Assembly: GCF_001514265.1 (NCBI RefSeq)
Contig: NZ_KQ948989.1
Span: 753,610 to 817,609 of the forward strand
Origin: Streptomyces resistomycificus
Lineage (GTDB): Bacteria; Actinomycetota; Actinomycetes; Streptomycetales; Streptomycetaceae
Direction: 5' to 3'
Length of the DNA: 64,000 nucleotides
Part shown: piece by piece, positions 16,385 to 27,937 of the stretch
Layout of the letters: the number at the start of each line of letters is the position of its first letter
How positions within the stretch are numbered: the first letter of the stretch is position 1
Program-made: the position numbers and the translations under genes
Notes under the pieces: generated by a model
Database searches by the model: none
What the model was told of the DNA's origin: nothing
The model's input: only the letters and a program-made list of their open reading frames with translations

Positions 16385-17347
16385 ATGCACCGTCCCGCGG
16401 CTCTGATCCCCCGCCACTACGTCGCGATCGGCGGCCGTGGACCCGAGGACGTCGTCGCCGACGCCCGCGGACGGGTGCTGACCGGGCTGGAGGACGGCCG
16501 TATCCTGCGGCTGGACGGCCTGGCCGAGCCCTTCGCGCCCCGTGTCGAAGTGATCACCAGGACCGGTGGCCGACCGCTCGGACTGCAACTCCTGCCGGAC
16601 GACGGCCTGTTGGTCTGTGACGCGGAGCGGGGGCTGCTCGGCGTGGATGTGGCCGACGGCACGGTACGCGTCCTCGCCGACACGGTGGCGGGGGAGCGGC
16701 TGCGGTTCTGCAGCAACGTGGTCGCCCTGTCCGACGGGACCGTGTACTTCACCGTCTCCAGCCGCCGCTACCCGTTGGAGGAGTGGATCGGCGACATCGT
16801 CGAACACACCGGCACCGGCCGCCTGCTGCGCCTGGCGCCGGGCAGCGACACACCCGAAGTCCTGCTGGAGGGACTGCAGTTCGCCAACGGTCTCGCGCCG
16901 AGCGCCGACGAGAGGTTCCTGATCGTCGCCGAGACCGGCGCCTGCCGGCTGACCCGTTTCTGGCTCACCGGACCGAAGGCGGGCCACCGCGAACCCTTCG
17001 TCGACCGTCTCCCGGGCATGCCCGACAACCTCTGGCGCGGCGCCCCCGACGGTCCCGTCTGGGTCTCGCTGGCAGGCCCCCGTGTCCCGCCCCTCGACCT
17101 GTTGCACCGAGCCACCCCCGACGTCCGCCGTGCCGCCGCCCGCGTCGCCGTGCGCGCACCGTTCCGCCCCTCGGGGGCCGTCGGGGTCCTCGCGGTCGAC
17201 GACCACGGCGAGATCGTCCACCACCTCACCCGCCGCCACTCCGGCTTCCGCATGGTCACCAGCGTCTGCGAGGCCGCGGGCGGGCTGATCCTGGGAAGCC
17301 TGTGGGAGCGGGGCGTCGCCGTCTGCGAGGCGCCGAGCACGAAGTGA
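16385..17347 (+). CDS. SMP-30/strictosidine-synthase-like beta-propeller protein
   Basis: 320 aa without signal peptide. Six-bladed propeller repeats are visible (GPEDVVADARGRVLTGLEDG, LGLQLLPDDGLLVCDAERGL, FANGLAPSADERFLIVAET), with the strictosidine-synthase-like GMPDNLWRGAPDG block. Family members are lactonases or hydrolases of unknown substrate. AGGGCAGG precedes the ATG. A short hairpin (17348-17365) follows the stop. Confidence 0.75.
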   Translation: MHRPAALIPRHYVAIGGRGPEDVVADARGRVLTGLEDGRILRLDGLAEPFAPRVEVITRTGGRPLGLQLLPDDGLLVCDAERGLLGVDVADGTVRVLADTVAGERLRFCSNVVALSDGTVYFTVSSRRYPLEEWIGDIVEHTGTGRLLRLAPGSDTPEVLLEGLQFANGLAPSADERFLIVAETGACRLTRFWLTGPKAGHREPFVDRLPGMPDNLWRGAPDGPVWVSLAGPRVPPLDLLHRATPDVRRAAARVAVRAPFRPSGAVGVLAVDDHGEIVHHLTRRHSGFRMVTSVCEAAGGLILGSLWERGVAVCEAPSTK

Positions 17348-17512
17348 CCCGGGCACAGCCCCGGGATACCCTGTGGAGCAGCCGCGATCACCTCGCGGCG
17401 CGGCGGTGGGGCCCGCCGTACCCGAACCGCGGCTCGGTCGCCGCCAACGGTCCCTACTTGCGATGGAGCGCGCCCGCACACCAGGGCCCCGGCGAGTAGG
17501 AGACGTACGACG

Positions 17513-17974
17513 ATGACAGCGCAGCACACCGACAGCCTCGGCGCTCCCGCGGCACCGCGGCGCAAGTCCGACCTGCGCGGCCAGGCCCCTGTCGTCGCGG
17601 TGGTCGCGCTCGGCGGCGTCATCGGCGCCTGCGCCCGGTACGGGCTCTCGCTCGGATGGCCCACCCCACCAGGTCGCTTCCCCTGGTCCACGTTCTGGAC
17701 CAACGTCGTCGGCTGCGCCGTGATCGGCGTGTTCATGGTGGTCATCACGGAGGTGTGGGCCGCCCACCGGCTCGTCCGCCCGTTCTTCGGCACCGGAGTG
17801 CTCGGCGGCTTCACCACCTTCTCGACGTACGCCGTGGACGTCCAGAAACTGCTCGACGCCGGCCACCCGCGCACCGGCCTGGCCTACCTCGCAGCGACCC
17901 TCCTCGCGGCGCTGACGGCGGTGTGGCTCGCGGCCTCGGCCACCCGCCGCGTACTGAAGTGGAGGCAGCGATGA
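17513..17974 (+). CDS. crcB: Fluoride channel CrcB/Fluc, subunit 1
   Basis: 153 aa with four TM segments and the Fluc signatures [26 protein letters not shown] and [11 protein letters not shown] (Phe box and Ser/Thr track). The N-terminal 20 residues are an extra hydrophilic tail. TAGGAG precedes the ATG. Its stop overlaps the DUF190 ATG. Many Gram-positives need two crcB products that form a heterodimer, as this pair suggests. I looked for a fluoride riboswitch in 17348-17512 and found none. Confidence 0.9.
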   Translation: MTAQHTDSLGAPAAPRRKSDLRGQAPVVAVVALGGVIGACARYGLSLGWPTPPGRFPWSTFWTNVVGCAVIGVFMVVITEVWAAHRLVRPFFGTGVLGGFTTFSTYAVDVQKLLDAGHPRTGLAYLAATLLAALTAVWLAASATRRVLKWRQR

Positions 17975-18351
17975 CCCGGCTCACCGGCCGTGCCCTGCGC
18001 GTCACCGTCCTCGTCGGCGAGCACGACACCTGGCACCGCAGGCCCCTCTACACCGAGATCGTGCACCGCGCCCACGCTACCGGCCTCGCCGGAGCCAGCG
18101 TCTTCCGCGGCATCGAGGGCTTCGGCGCCTCCTCCCTGATCCACACCTCCCGGCTGCTGTCGCTGAGCGAGGACCTGCCGGTGGCGATCGTGATCGTGGA
18201 CGACGAGGAGCGGGTCCGGGCCTTCCTGCCGCAGCTCGACGAACTCGTCACCGAGGGACTGGTGATCCTCGACGACTGCGAGGTCATCAGGTACGCCGGC
18301 CGGGAGAGCGAAAAGGGCAATCCGGACACGAAGGGTAAGAAGTGGTTGTGA
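17971..18351 (+). CDS. DUF190 protein of the fluoride-export operon
   Basis: 126 aa, PII-like fold family DUF190: [35 protein letters not shown] and [14 protein letters not shown] are typical. Lies between the two crcB genes with overlaps on both sides. Co-occurrence with crcB is common; a role as channel partner or regulator is inferred. The last residues ([12 protein letters not shown]) are coded over the start of crcB2. Confidence 0.85.
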   Translation: MTRLTGRALRVTVLVGEHDTWHRRPLYTEIVHRAHATGLAGASVFRGIEGFGASSLIHTSRLLSLSEDLPVAIVIVDDEERVRAFLPQLDELVTEGLVILDDCEVIRYAGRESEKGNPDTKGKKWL

Positions 18352-18722
18352 ACTGGCTGCTGGTCGTCGCGGGGGCGGCCGTCGGTGCGCCGCTCCGCTA
18401 TCTCACCGACCGGGCCGTGCAGTCCCGGCACGACTCGGTCTTCCCCTGGGGCACCTTCGCGGTGAACGTCGTGGGCTGTCTCGTCCTCGGCCTGCTGACG
18501 GGCGCGGCAGCCTCCCAAGCCGCCGGTTCCCACCTCCAACTGCTCCTGGGCACCGGCCTGTGCGGGGCGCTGACCACGTACTCGACCTTCTCGTACGAGA
18601 CGCTCCGGCTGACCGAGACGGGCGCGGGGTTCCATGCCGCGGTGAACGTGATCGGCAGCGTGGCCGCGGGTCTGGGGGCCGCCTTCGCGGGCGTGGCGGT
18701 GGCGCAGGCGGTGTGGGGCTAG
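18342..18722 (+). CDS. crcB: Fluoride channel CrcB/Fluc, subunit 2
   Basis: 126 aa, four TM segments; [25 protein letters not shown] and [12 protein letters not shown] are the Fluc motifs. GTG at 18342 overlaps the DUF190 stop; a second GTG at 18348 is equally possible. AAGGG lies 8 bp upstream. Works with subunit 1 to expel fluoride. Confidence 0.9.
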   Translation: MVVNWLLVVAGAAVGAPLRYLTDRAVQSRHDSVFPWGTFAVNVVGCLVLGLLTGAAASQAAGSHLQLLLGTGLCGALTTYSTFSYETLRLTETGAGFHAAVNVIGSVAAGLGAAFAGVAVAQAVWG

Positions 18723-18814
18723 GCGGCTGCGCGTGATCGCGTGTGGGCCGGCTCTCGTCCGCGTGTAGTAAGACAGAGCCCGCCGCACCCGCCCCCTGAG
18801 CAGAACTGGATCCC

Positions 18815-19651
18815 ATGAGCGTCATCAGCGTCGGTCAGGCCGTCGTCCTCGGAGTGGTCGAGGGTGTGACCGAGTTCCTTCCCGTCTCCTCCACGGGGCA
18901 TCTGAAGATCGTCGAAGGGCTGATGGGGATCCCGGTCGACGACGACTCCGTCGTCGGGTTCTCGGCCGTGATCCAGGTCGGGGCGATCGCCGCCGTGCTC
19001 GTGTACTTCTTCAAGGACATCGTGCGGATCGTCTCCGCCTGGGGCCGCGGGCTCGTCAACCGGGAGGAGCGCTACCACCACGACTACAGGTTCGCCTGGT
19101 GGGTGATCTGCGCGACGATCCCGATCGTCGTGGTGGGGCTGGCCGCCAAGCCGCTCATCGAGGGGCCGCTCGCCTCGCTGTGGGTGGTGGCGGGCTCGTT
19201 GATCGTCGGCAGCGGCGTGATGTGGGCGGCGGACCAGATGGGGCGGCACAAGCGGGGCGAGGACGACACCTCGTTCAAGGACGCCATGCTGGTGGGCGGT
19301 TCGCAGATCCTCGCGCTGCTCTTCCCGGGCTTCTCGCGCTCCGGCGCCACCATGTCCACGGCGCTGATCCTGGACCTGGACCGCGTCGCCGCCACCCGGC
19401 TCTCCTTCTTCCTCGGCATTCCGGCCCTGACCGGCGCCGGCCTGTACGAACTCAAGGACGCCCTCGGTGCCGGGGTGGGCGCGGCCCCGCTCGCCGTCGG
19501 GACCGTCGTCTCCTTCGGCGTGGCCTACGCGTCCATCGCCTGGCTGCTGAAGTTCGTCGCCAAGCACTCCTTCAACGCCTTCGTGGTGTACCGGATCTTC
19601 GTGGGCGTGCTGCTGTTCGGGCTGCTGGCCACGGGCGGACTGAGCGGCTGA
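18815..19651 (+). CDS. uppP: Undecaprenyl-diphosphatase UppP (BacA)
   Basis: 278-aa integral membrane enzyme that recycles undecaprenyl pyrophosphate for cell-wall synthesis. Active-site motif EGVTEFLPVSSTGH (E16, E20, H28) and second motif FPGFSRSGATM are intact. About eight TM segments. Also a bacitracin-tolerance factor in other bacteria. The ribosome binding site is weak. It stands alone, 92 bp after crcB2, and probably has its own promoter. Confidence 0.93.
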   Translation: MSVISVGQAVVLGVVEGVTEFLPVSSTGHLKIVEGLMGIPVDDDSVVGFSAVIQVGAIAAVLVYFFKDIVRIVSAWGRGLVNREERYHHDYRFAWWVICATIPIVVVGLAAKPLIEGPLASLWVVAGSLIVGSGVMWAADQMGRHKRGEDDTSFKDAMLVGGSQILALLFPGFSRSGATMSTALILDLDRVAATRLSFFLGIPALTGAGLYELKDALGAGVGAAPLAVGTVVSFGVAYASIAWLLKFVAKHSFNAFVVYRIFVGVLLFGLLATGGLSG

Positions 19652-19680
19652 CAGCAGCGCTGTCCCGACGCCGCGCACAC

Positions 19681-19731
19681 GGGGTGTGAAATCTGTTTCA
19701 GAGTTCACGCCCCGTGAATTTTCTGTTTCAG
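19681..19731. promoter_or_regulatory. Repeated operator upstream of the GntR/asparagine operon
   Basis: The 10-mer TCTGTTTCAG occurs at 19692-19701 and 19722-19731, 30 bp apart. Each copy ends an inverted repeat: TGAAA-TCTG-TTTCA (19687-19700, perfect) and TGAAT-N6-TTTCA (19715-19730). A wider pairing, 19681-19690 with 19703-19712 (9 of 10), could also act as the uppP terminator. Likely GntR binding sites. Confidence 0.5.
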
Positions 19732-19773
19732 CGACCTTGACACGGGCCGCGTGCCCCCCGGAGTATCACTCCC

Positions 19774-20505
19774 GTGAACCTGTCAGACAGCCAGACAGCC
19801 AGTCAGGGCCCGCGGCGCGTCAGTGCCATGGAGGCGGTGCTCGGGCATCTGCGCGGCGCCATCGAGCGCGGCGACTACGCGATCGGCGACAAGCTCCCCT
19901 CCGAGGCGGAGCTGTGCCGCTTGCTCGAGGTCTCCCGGCCCGTGCTGCGCGAGGCCCTCAGGGCCCTGCAGACCATGGGACTGACCGTGTCCAAGACCGG
20001 CAAGGGCACCTTCGTCCTCGCCAACGCCGTCGAGGACCCCACCTTCGGCGACTACGCGGCCAGCGACCTGCTGGAGGTGCGCCGCCATGTCGAGATCCCG
20101 GTCGCCGGGTACGCGGCCCGCCGCCGCAGCCACGAGAACCTGGACCACCTGGCCCACCTCCTGGACCGGATGGAACGGGAGACCGACACCACGGCCTGGG
20201 TCGCGATGGACACGCTGTTCCACCTCGGTGTGGCCGAGGCCGCCCAGAACCCGGTGTTCCGCCGGGTCATCGAGGAGATCCGTGACGCGCTGGCCCGCCA
20301 GTCCGCGTTCCTCAACGAGCTCGGCGGCCGGCGCGAGCAGTCCAACCGCGAGCACCGGGCGATCGTCGAGGCGCTGATCGACGGTTCCGAATCCGACGCG
20401 GTGGAGGCCATGGCCCACCACCTCGACCGCGTCGAGACCACCCTCACCGACATCGTGCGCCCCCAGCGCGCGGACACCCCCCTGGAAGGCGGACCCGAGG
20501 CGTGA
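19774..20505 (+). CDS. GntR (FadR subfamily) regulator of asparagine catabolism
   Basis: 243 aa. GntR HTH at 16-85 ([29 protein letters not shown]) and an all-helical FCD domain with metal-ligand type residues ([25 protein letters not shown]). GTG start at 19774 has no good ribosome binding site. Overlaps the permease gene by 4 bp, so it is the first gene of the operon it most likely controls; effector may be asparagine, aspartate or fumarate. Confidence 0.85.
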   Translation: MNLSDSQTASQGPRRVSAMEAVLGHLRGAIERGDYAIGDKLPSEAELCRLLEVSRPVLREALRALQTMGLTVSKTGKGTFVLANAVEDPTFGDYAASDLLEVRRHVEIPVAGYAARRRSHENLDHLAHLLDRMERETDTTAWVAMDTLFHLGVAEAAQNPVFRRVIEEIRDALARQSAFLNELGGRREQSNREHRAIVEALIDGSESDAVEAMAHHLDRVETTLTDIVRPQRADTPLEGGPEA

Positions 20506-21944
20506 GCGAGCAGCACCTCCAAGAGGCGACCCCCAAACGGACCGTGCACGTCGACGCCGGAGACGAGGGCTACAGCAAGTCCCTGAAGTCCCGGCACGTC
20601 AACATGATCGCCATCGGCGGCGCGATCGGCACCGGGCTCTTCCTCGGCGCCGGCGGCCGCCTCGCCGAGGCCGGCCCGTCCCTGTTCATCGCCTACGCGG
20701 TCTGCGGCATCTTCGCCTTCCTCGTCGTGCGCGCCCTCGGCGAACTCGTCCTGTACCGGCCCTCGTCCGGCGCCTTCGTGTCGTACGCCCGCGAGTTCCT
20801 GGGCGAGAAGGGCGCGTACACCGCGGGCTGGATGTACTTCCTCAACTGGGCCACCACCGGCATCGCCGACATCACCGCGGTGGCCACGTACACCCACTAC
20901 TGGGGCATGTTCTCCGACATCCCGCAGTGGGTGATCGCGCTGATAGCCCTGGCCGTGGTCCTCACCGTGAACCTGATCTCGGTGAAGATCTTCGGCGAAC
21001 TGGAGTTCTGGTTCGCCATCGTCAAGGTCAGCGCGCTCGTGATCTTCATGTGTATCGGCATCTTCCTGCTGGTCACCCAGCACCCGGTGGACGGCGCCAC
21101 TCCCGGCCCTTCCCTGATCACCGACAATGGCGGCGTCTTCCCCAGCGGCCTGCTGCCCATGCTGCTGATCATCCAGGGCGTCGTCTTCGCCTACGCCTCC
21201 GTCGAGCTGGTCGGTGTCGCCGCCGGTGAGACCGAGAACCCCGAGAAGATCATGCCGAAGGCGATCAACTCGATCATGTGGCGGGTCGGCCTGTTCTACG
21301 TCGGCTCGGTGGTCCTGCTGTCGATGCTGCTGCCCTGGAACAGGTACACGGCCGGCGAGAGCCCCTTCGTGACGGTGCTGTCCAACATCGGCATCCCCGC
21401 GGCCGGCGGCGTGATGAACCTGGTCGTGCTGACCGCCGCCATGTCCTCGCTCAACTCCGGCCTGTACTCCACCGGCCGCATCCTGCGCTCCATGGCGATG
21501 TCCGGCTCCGCCCCGAAGTTCACCGGAGTGATGAGCCGCAGCCAGGTCCCCTACGGCGGCATCCTGCTCACCAGCGGTATCTGCGTGCTCGGCGTCGGCC
21601 TCAACTTCGTCGTGCCCGCCGACGCCTTCGAGATCGTGCTCAACTTCGCCGCGATCGGCATCCTCGCCACCTGGGGCATGATCATGATCTGCCACCTGAT
21701 GTTCTGGCAGAAGACCCAGAGGGGCGAACTCGACCGCCCCGGCTACCGGTTGCCGGGCTCCCCCTGGACCGAACTCGTGACGCTGGCCTTCCTCGCCTCC
21801 GTCCTGGTCCTCATGTACGCCGACGGCGGCGCCGGACGCACCACCGTGCTGTGCCTGCCGCTGATCGTCGGGGCGCTGGTCGCCGGATGGTTCGCCGTCC
21901 GCGGCCGTACGGCGCGCAAGTCCACCACCGGAGCCGACGCGTGA
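20502..21944 (+). CDS. ansP: L-asparagine permease-like amino-acid transporter
   Basis: 480 aa, APC superfamily AAT family: [20 protein letters not shown] in TM1 and [22 protein letters not shown] in TM6, twelve TM segments. Sequence style and position directly before an asparaginase point to asparagine; substrate is inferred from context. GTG start overlaps the regulator stop, and the stop overlaps the asparaginase GTG. Confidence 0.85.
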   Translation: MSEQHLQEATPKRTVHVDAGDEGYSKSLKSRHVNMIAIGGAIGTGLFLGAGGRLAEAGPSLFIAYAVCGIFAFLVVRALGELVLYRPSSGAFVSYAREFLGEKGAYTAGWMYFLNWATTGIADITAVATYTHYWGMFSDIPQWVIALIALAVVLTVNLISVKIFGELEFWFAIVKVSALVIFMCIGIFLLVTQHPVDGATPGPSLITDNGGVFPSGLLPMLLIIQGVVFAYASVELVGVAAGETENPEKIMPKAINSIMWRVGLFYVGSVVLLSMLLPWNRYTAGESPFVTVLSNIGIPAAGGVMNLVVLTAAMSSLNSGLYSTGRILRSMAMSGSAPKFTGVMSRSQVPYGGILLTSGICVLGVGLNFVVPADAFEIVLNFAAIGILATWGMIMICHLMFWQKTQRGELDRPGYRLPGSPWTELVTLAFLASVLVLMYADGGAGRTTVLCLPLIVGALVAGWFAVRGRTARKSTTGADA

Positions 21945-22993
21945 GCCACGCGCCGGCCGACCCACACCAGGCAGTGATGAACAGCAGTTCCGTCGCGGAC
22001 GCACCCCTGATCCGTGAGCCCCTCCACGCTCCCGTCGCCCACCTCATACGCGGCGGGGTCGTCGAGGGCATCCACTACGGCTCCGTCGTCGTCCTCGACG
22101 ACGACGGCGGAGTCCGGTTCCAACTCGGCGACATCGAGGCCGCGTTCTACCCACGCTCGGCCCTCAAGCCCGTACAGGCCGTGGCCATGGTCAGGGCGGG
22201 CCTCCCACTCGACGGCGAGCTGCTCTCGCTCGCCGCGGCCAGCCACTCCGGAGAGGAACGCCACCTCGCCGGCACCCGGCGCATCCTGGAGCTCGCCGGA
22301 CTCACCGAGGACCACCTGCTCAACGTCGCCGACCTGCCCTTCGACCCGGTCGTCCGGGACGACTGGGTCCGGGCGGGCCGGCTGCCCTCCAGGCTCGCCC
22401 AGAACTGCTCCGGCAAGCACGCGGCCATGCTGTACGTCTGCATGCTCAACAACTGGTCCCTGGACGACTACCTCGATCCCGCGCACCCGCTGCAGCAGGC
22501 GATCGCGGAGATCGTCGAAGACCTCACCGGGCAGCGCATCGCCCAGGTGACCGTCGACGGCTGCGGCGCGCCCCTGTTCTCCGTCTCCCTGCACGGTCTG
22601 GCGCGGGCCACCGCCCGCATCACCGAGGCCGCACCACTCACCCCCGAGGCGCGCGTCGCCGACGCGATGCGCGAGCACGCGGAGATGGCCTCCGGTTCCG
22701 GCCGGGACGTCGCCGCGCTGATGCGGGCCGTGCCGGGGCTGCTGGCCAAGGACGGGTTCGAGGGCGTCCAGGTCGCCGCGCTGCCGGATGGCCGCGCCGT
22801 GGCCGTGAAGATCGCCGACGGGGCGAACCGGGCCCGGATCCCGGTGGCCGCGGCCGCCCTCGCCCGGGCCGGCGTCGACCCGGACCTGCTGACCGAGTTC
22901 GCGGGGGAGTCACTGCTCGGGGGCGGCACACCGGTCGGGTGCGTACGCCCGGTCCGGGCGCTCGCCCCGGTGACCTTGTCGGCCTGTGCCTGA
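21941..22993 (+). CDS. Asparaginase II-family L-asparaginase
   Basis: 350 aa of the asparaginase_II family (unrelated to E. coli AnsA/B): [36 protein letters not shown], the [10 protein letters not shown] block and [16 protein letters not shown]. Hydrolyses asparagine to aspartate and ammonia. Cytoplasmic. GTG 21941 overlaps the permease stop; an ATG at 21977 is an alternative start. Lies between the permease and aspartase, completing the route. Confidence 0.85.
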   Translation: MSHAPADPHQAVMNSSSVADAPLIREPLHAPVAHLIRGGVVEGIHYGSVVVLDDDGGVRFQLGDIEAAFYPRSALKPVQAVAMVRAGLPLDGELLSLAAASHSGEERHLAGTRRILELAGLTEDHLLNVADLPFDPVVRDDWVRAGRLPSRLAQNCSGKHAAMLYVCMLNNWSLDDYLDPAHPLQQAIAEIVEDLTGQRIAQVTVDGCGAPLFSVSLHGLARATARITEAAPLTPEARVADAMREHAEMASGSGRDVAALMRAVPGLLAKDGFEGVQVAALPDGRAVAVKIADGANRARIPVAAAALARAGVDPDLLTEFAGESLLGGGTPVGCVRPVRALAPVTLSACA

Positions 22994-23124
22994 CGGTCCG
23001 CTCCCACACCCGGGCGGCAGGCCGGCCGAGCGACGCGGGCGCTGTGTCCGACCGGTTGCGGCTGCCCCGTGACGGGTCGCACCCACGCGGCCCGGCCGCA
23101 GCAGGTCACAGCCCCGCCCGTCCG

Positions 23125-23154
23125 GGGCGATACGCCCCCGGAGGCGTGTCGCCC
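23125..23154. terminator. Hairpin between asparaginase and aspartase genes
   Basis: GGGCGATACGCC and GGCGTGTCGCCC (11 of 12 plus one G-U pair) with a 6-nt loop, 60 bp before aspA. It may end the upstream transcript or attenuate read-through into aspA. The rest of 22994-23213 has no gene. Confidence 0.5.
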
Positions 23155-23213
23155 GGCCTCTCCCTGTCCACCTGCTCCCTCACCCCCGCCCGTCAGAAAG
23201 AGGCCGCACCCTC

Positions 23214-24626
<1,413 letters not shown>

Positions 24627-24630
24627 GGTG

Positions 24631-24691
24631 CGGCACCCCGCGAGCGGCTCGGCGCCCCGGTGCGGGCGCCGGGCTGACACGCGGGGTGCCG
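24631..24691. terminator. Branched terminator of the aspartase gene
   Basis: CGGCACCCCGCG (24631-24642) and its perfect reverse complement at 24680-24691 enclose a smaller GGCGCC-based hairpin, directly after the stop. Confidence 0.6.
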
Positions 24692-24950
24692 TCACACCCA
24701 CGGATGAAGCGTCGCAGGCGTTCTGCGGGCGTCACCGCCGAGTGGCCGGGGAATTCGGCGGCTTGGCACCGGCGGGGTGGTACCGCTGATCGGCGCAGCC
24801 CGCCCCGCCATTCTCCAGAAAATGCTACTAATGCTCCTATGCTGCATTCGCGGCTTCTCGTAAGGGCCGTCTCCTGCCCTGGTGAACGTTCTCCTATGCA
24901 CCCCGCGCCGGGCGGAGTGATGGAATCCTTCGGCGAATCCAGGAGAATTC
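24692..24950 (+). promoter_or_regulatory. Upstream region of the polysaccharide locus
   Basis: No gene. An AT-richer patch (24810-24865) holds three ATGCT copies, and the 9-mer CTCCTATGC is repeated at 24834-24842 and 24891-24899. AGGAGA at 24941-24946 is a strong ribosome binding site for the gene at 24951. The repeats may be regulator sites; a promoter is expected here but no clear -35/-10 is visible. Confidence 0.35.
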
Positions 24951-25979
24951 ATGCGTGTGGCCGTGACAGGTGGCGGCGGTTTTCTCGGCTCGCATCTGTG
25001 CGAAGCACTTCTGAGGCGCGGCGACCAGGTCGTGTGTCTCGACGACTTCTCGACCGGTGATCCCGCGAACATCGCGCCCTTTCTGGGAGATCCGGCTTTC
25101 GAACTCGTCCGCGGTGACGTCAGCCGGTCGGTCGAGGTGCCCGGCACCGTCGACGCGGTGGCCCACCTGGCCAGCCCCGCCTCGCCTCCCGACTACCTCG
25201 CACGTCCGCTGGAGACGCTCGCCGTGGGCAGCCGTGGCACGGAGAACGCGCTGCGACTCGCGGCGCGCCACGACGCCCGCTTCGTCCTCGCCTCCACGAG
25301 TGAGGTGTACGGAGACCCCGAGGTCCACCCCCAGGACGAGTCGTACTGGGGCCACGTGAATCCCATCGGGCCGCGCAGCGTCTACGACGAGGCGAAAAGG
25401 TTCTCCGAGGCCCTGACCGAGGCCTACCGGACGAACCGTGGCACCAACACGGGAATTCTGCGGATTTTCAACACCTATGGTCCGCGCATGCGACCGCACG
25501 ACGGTCGGGTCGTCTCCAGTTTCGTCGTCCAGGCGCTCGCCGGAGAGCCTTTGACCGTCTACGGCGACGGAAAGCAGACCCGCAGTTTCTGCTACGTCGA
25601 CGATCTGGTGCGCGGCATCGTGGCCATGCTCGACCACGACGAACCCGGGCCGGTGAACCTCGGCAACCCCGTCGAACTGACGGTTCTGCAACTGGCCGAA
25701 CTCGTCCTGAACCTGACGGGATCCCAGGCCGAGGTCCAGTTCCACCCGCTGCCCGTCGACGACCCCACCCGGCGGCGCCCGGTCATCGCCCGCGCGGCGG
25801 AACGCCTGGGGTGGAGCCCCGAGGTCGGCATCGAGGAAGGGCTGCGCCGCACCGTGCGGTGGTTCGCCTCCCGCCCGGACGACGTCGCCGCCGCACTCTC
25901 CGCGATCCGGGGCGGGCAGCAGGACGGCGTCGTCACCGCCGGGTCCTGCCCGGCCGGCGCGACCACCGCCGCGTCGTGA
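24951..25979 (+). CDS. UDP-glucuronate decarboxylase (UDP-xylose synthase)
   Basis: 342-aa extended SDR. GGGGFLGSH NAD motif at 8-15, T116/E118 in ASTSEVYGDP, and Y145-x3-K149 in VYDEAKRF. The blocks QDESYWGHVNPIGPRS and DGRVVSSFVVQALAGEP are closely like UXS enzymes, which oxidise and decarboxylate UDP-glucuronate to UDP-xylose. The substrate would come from the UDP-glucose dehydrogenase encoded 3 kb downstream. First of a run of polysaccharide genes; GTGA overlap with the GT2 gene. Confidence 0.82.
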   Translation: MRVAVTGGGGFLGSHLCEALLRRGDQVVCLDDFSTGDPANIAPFLGDPAFELVRGDVSRSVEVPGTVDAVAHLASPASPPDYLARPLETLAVGSRGTENALRLAARHDARFVLASTSEVYGDPEVHPQDESYWGHVNPIGPRSVYDEAKRFSEALTEAYRTNRGTNTGILRIFNTYGPRMRPHDGRVVSSFVVQALAGEPLTVYGDGKQTRSFCYVDDLVRGIVAMLDHDEPGPVNLGNPVELTVLQLAELVLNLTGSQAEVQFHPLPVDDPTRRRPVIARAAERLGWSPEVGIEEGLRRTVRWFASRPDDVAAALSAIRGGQQDGVVTAGSCPAGATTAAS

Positions 25980-27847
25980 CCCAGACGGACCACGGCCGCC
26001 CGCGCGGCCCCGCCCGAAGCGGCGGGCCGCTGCGCGCGGACCCCGACGAGGCGATGCTGAGAACCCACCTGTGGACCCTCTCCGCGGGCAACGTCGTCGA
26101 CGCGCCCCCGGACGGACCGGTCTTCGGCAAACCGCGCCGAGCGCTCACCCCCGGGGCCGCGTCCTGGATCCCCCGGCTGGGACGTCTCGACCGGATCAAG
26201 GTGTCCCTGCTCGCGGTGTGCTGGTGGACCGCCCTGGTCTGCTTCTGGGAGTGGTGGCTGCGCCCGGAGCACCGGGCCGGTCTGGCGGGCTTCGCGGTGA
26301 ACAGCGCGCTCCTGCTGTACCTGTCCGTGCTGCCGCTGTACTTCGTGGTCGTCATGGTGCGGCTGCGCACGTTCGACCCGAGCGTCGAGGTGCCCCGGCT
26401 GCGCACCGCGTTCGTCGTCACCCGGGCGCCGTCCGAGCCCTGGAGCGTCGCCCGCACCACCCTGAGCGCCATGCTGCGGCAGGATTTCCCGCAGCCCTAC
26501 GACGTCTGGCTGTGCGACGAGGATCCCAGCCAGGAGACCCTGGAGTGGTGCCGGAGCAACGCCGTGAGCGTGTCCTGCCGACGCGGTGTCGCGTCGTACC
26601 ACCGGGACGCCTGGCCCCGCCGCACCCGGTGCAAGGAGGGCAACCTCGCGCACTTCTACGACAACTGGGGCTACGCCGAGTACGACGTGGTCGCCCAGCT
26701 CGACGTCGACCACGTGCCCCACCCCCGCTACCTGCAGGAGGTGGTCCGGCCGTTCGCCGATCCGGCCGTCGGCTACGTCTCCGCCCCCAGCGTGTGCGAC
26801 GCCAACGCCACCACGTCGTGGTCGGCTCGCGGCCGGCTGCACCGCGAGGCCACCTTCCACGGCCCGATGCAGCTGGGGCACTCCGACGGCCTGGCACCCC
26901 TGTGCATCGGATCCCACTACGCCGTACGCACCCGCGCCCTGCAGGACATCGGCGGGCTCGGGCCCGAGCTGGCCGAGGACTTCTCGACCACGTTCCTGCT
27001 GAACTCCGCGGGCTGGCACGGGGCGTTCGCCATCGACGCGGAGGCGCACGGGGACGGCCCCATCACCTTCGCCGCCATGGTGACGCAGGAGTTCCAGTGG
27101 TCACGCAGCCTGGTCTTCATGCTGCTGGGCATGCTTCCCCGGCACCTGCGGCGCATGCCGGGCCGGCTGCGGGTCCGGTTCGCGTTCGCCCTCTCGTACT
27201 ACCCGCTGCTCGCCCTGACCACCACCGCGGGCCTGCTGCTGCCACCGATCGCCGCGGTCACCGGCCAACCCTGGATCAACGTCAACTACGGCGCCTTCCT
27301 GCTGCACTTCTGGGCCATGTCGTTCTTCCTGGTGGTGCTGACCGCGCTGCTGCGCCGGCGCGGCCTGCTGCGCCCCGTGGACGCGCCGCTGCTGAGCTGG
27401 GAGGGGTGGCTGTTCGGGCTGACCCGCTGGCCGTACGTGGCCTGGGGAGCCGCGGCCGCCGTGACGCAGCGTCTGCGGCCGAAGAAGGTCGTCTTCAAGG
27501 TGACGCCCAAGCGCCGCAGCGGCATCGAGCCGTTGCCGCTGCGCCTGATGCTTCCCTACCTCCTGATCACCGTCGTCCTGTCCGGCGCGGCCGTGGTCGG
27601 GGAGCTGACAGGACCCGCGATCGGCTACGTGTTCCTGTGCCTGCTCGGTGCCCTCTCCTACGCGCTGGTGACCCTCTCCGTCAGCGTCCTGCACGTGCGG
27701 GAGAGCGCGAGGTCGGCGGGCGTCGGCGCGCACCGCGCACTGCGCAGCGCCGCCCTGCCGCTGTTCGCGGGCCTGGTCGCCCTGGCGCCGCTGGCCTGGG
27801 CGCTGATGCTGTTCCCCGCCTACGCCCGCGGCTTCCTCACCGGCTGA
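25976..27847 (+). CDS. Cellulose-synthase-like GT2 glycosyltransferase
   Basis: 623-aa membrane glycosyltransferase. Two TM segments (about 75-125), then the GT-A domain with D243-x-D245 (LDVDHVPHP) for metal/UDP binding, catalytic E334-D335 (LAEDFSTTF), and Q371-E-F-Q-W375 where processive synthases have QxxRW; then five or so TM segments that would form a translocation channel. Expected to polymerise sugars from UDP donors and export the chain. GTG start overlaps the UXS stop. Polymer unknown; UDP-GlcA, -Xyl, -Glc and -Gal are all provided by neighbours. Confidence 0.8.
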   Translation: MTQTDHGRPRGPARSGGPLRADPDEAMLRTHLWTLSAGNVVDAPPDGPVFGKPRRALTPGAASWIPRLGRLDRIKVSLLAVCWWTALVCFWEWWLRPEHRAGLAGFAVNSALLLYLSVLPLYFVVVMVRLRTFDPSVEVPRLRTAFVVTRAPSEPWSVARTTLSAMLRQDFPQPYDVWLCDEDPSQETLEWCRSNAVSVSCRRGVASYHRDAWPRRTRCKEGNLAHFYDNWGYAEYDVVAQLDVDHVPHPRYLQEVVRPFADPAVGYVSAPSVCDANATTSWSARGRLHREATFHGPMQLGHSDGLAPLCIGSHYAVRTRALQDIGGLGPELAEDFSTTFLLNSAGWHGAFAIDAEAHGDGPITFAAMVTQEFQWSRSLVFMLLGMLPRHLRRMPGRLRVRFAFALSYYPLLALTTTAGLLLPPIAAVTGQPWINVNYGAFLLHFWAMSFFLVVLTALLRRRGLLRPVDAPLLSWEGWLFGLTRWPYVAWGAAAAVTQRLRPKKVVFKVTPKRRSGIEPLPLRLMLPYLLITVVLSGAAVVGELTGPAIGYVFLCLLGALSYALVTLSVSVLHVRESARSAGVGAHRALRSAALPLFAGLVALAPLAWALMLFPAYARGFLTG

Positions 27848-27937
27848 ACCGGCTGACGCCACGTGCCCGCCCGGCGCGCCCGAGCGGCCCGTCCCGCCGC
27901 CAACGTCCCACCCTCCCCGACGAAAACGAGGTCCCCG

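Noticed and set aside
17348-17512. Fluoride riboswitch before crcB
   Set aside because: The conserved aptamer segments are not visible in this leader.
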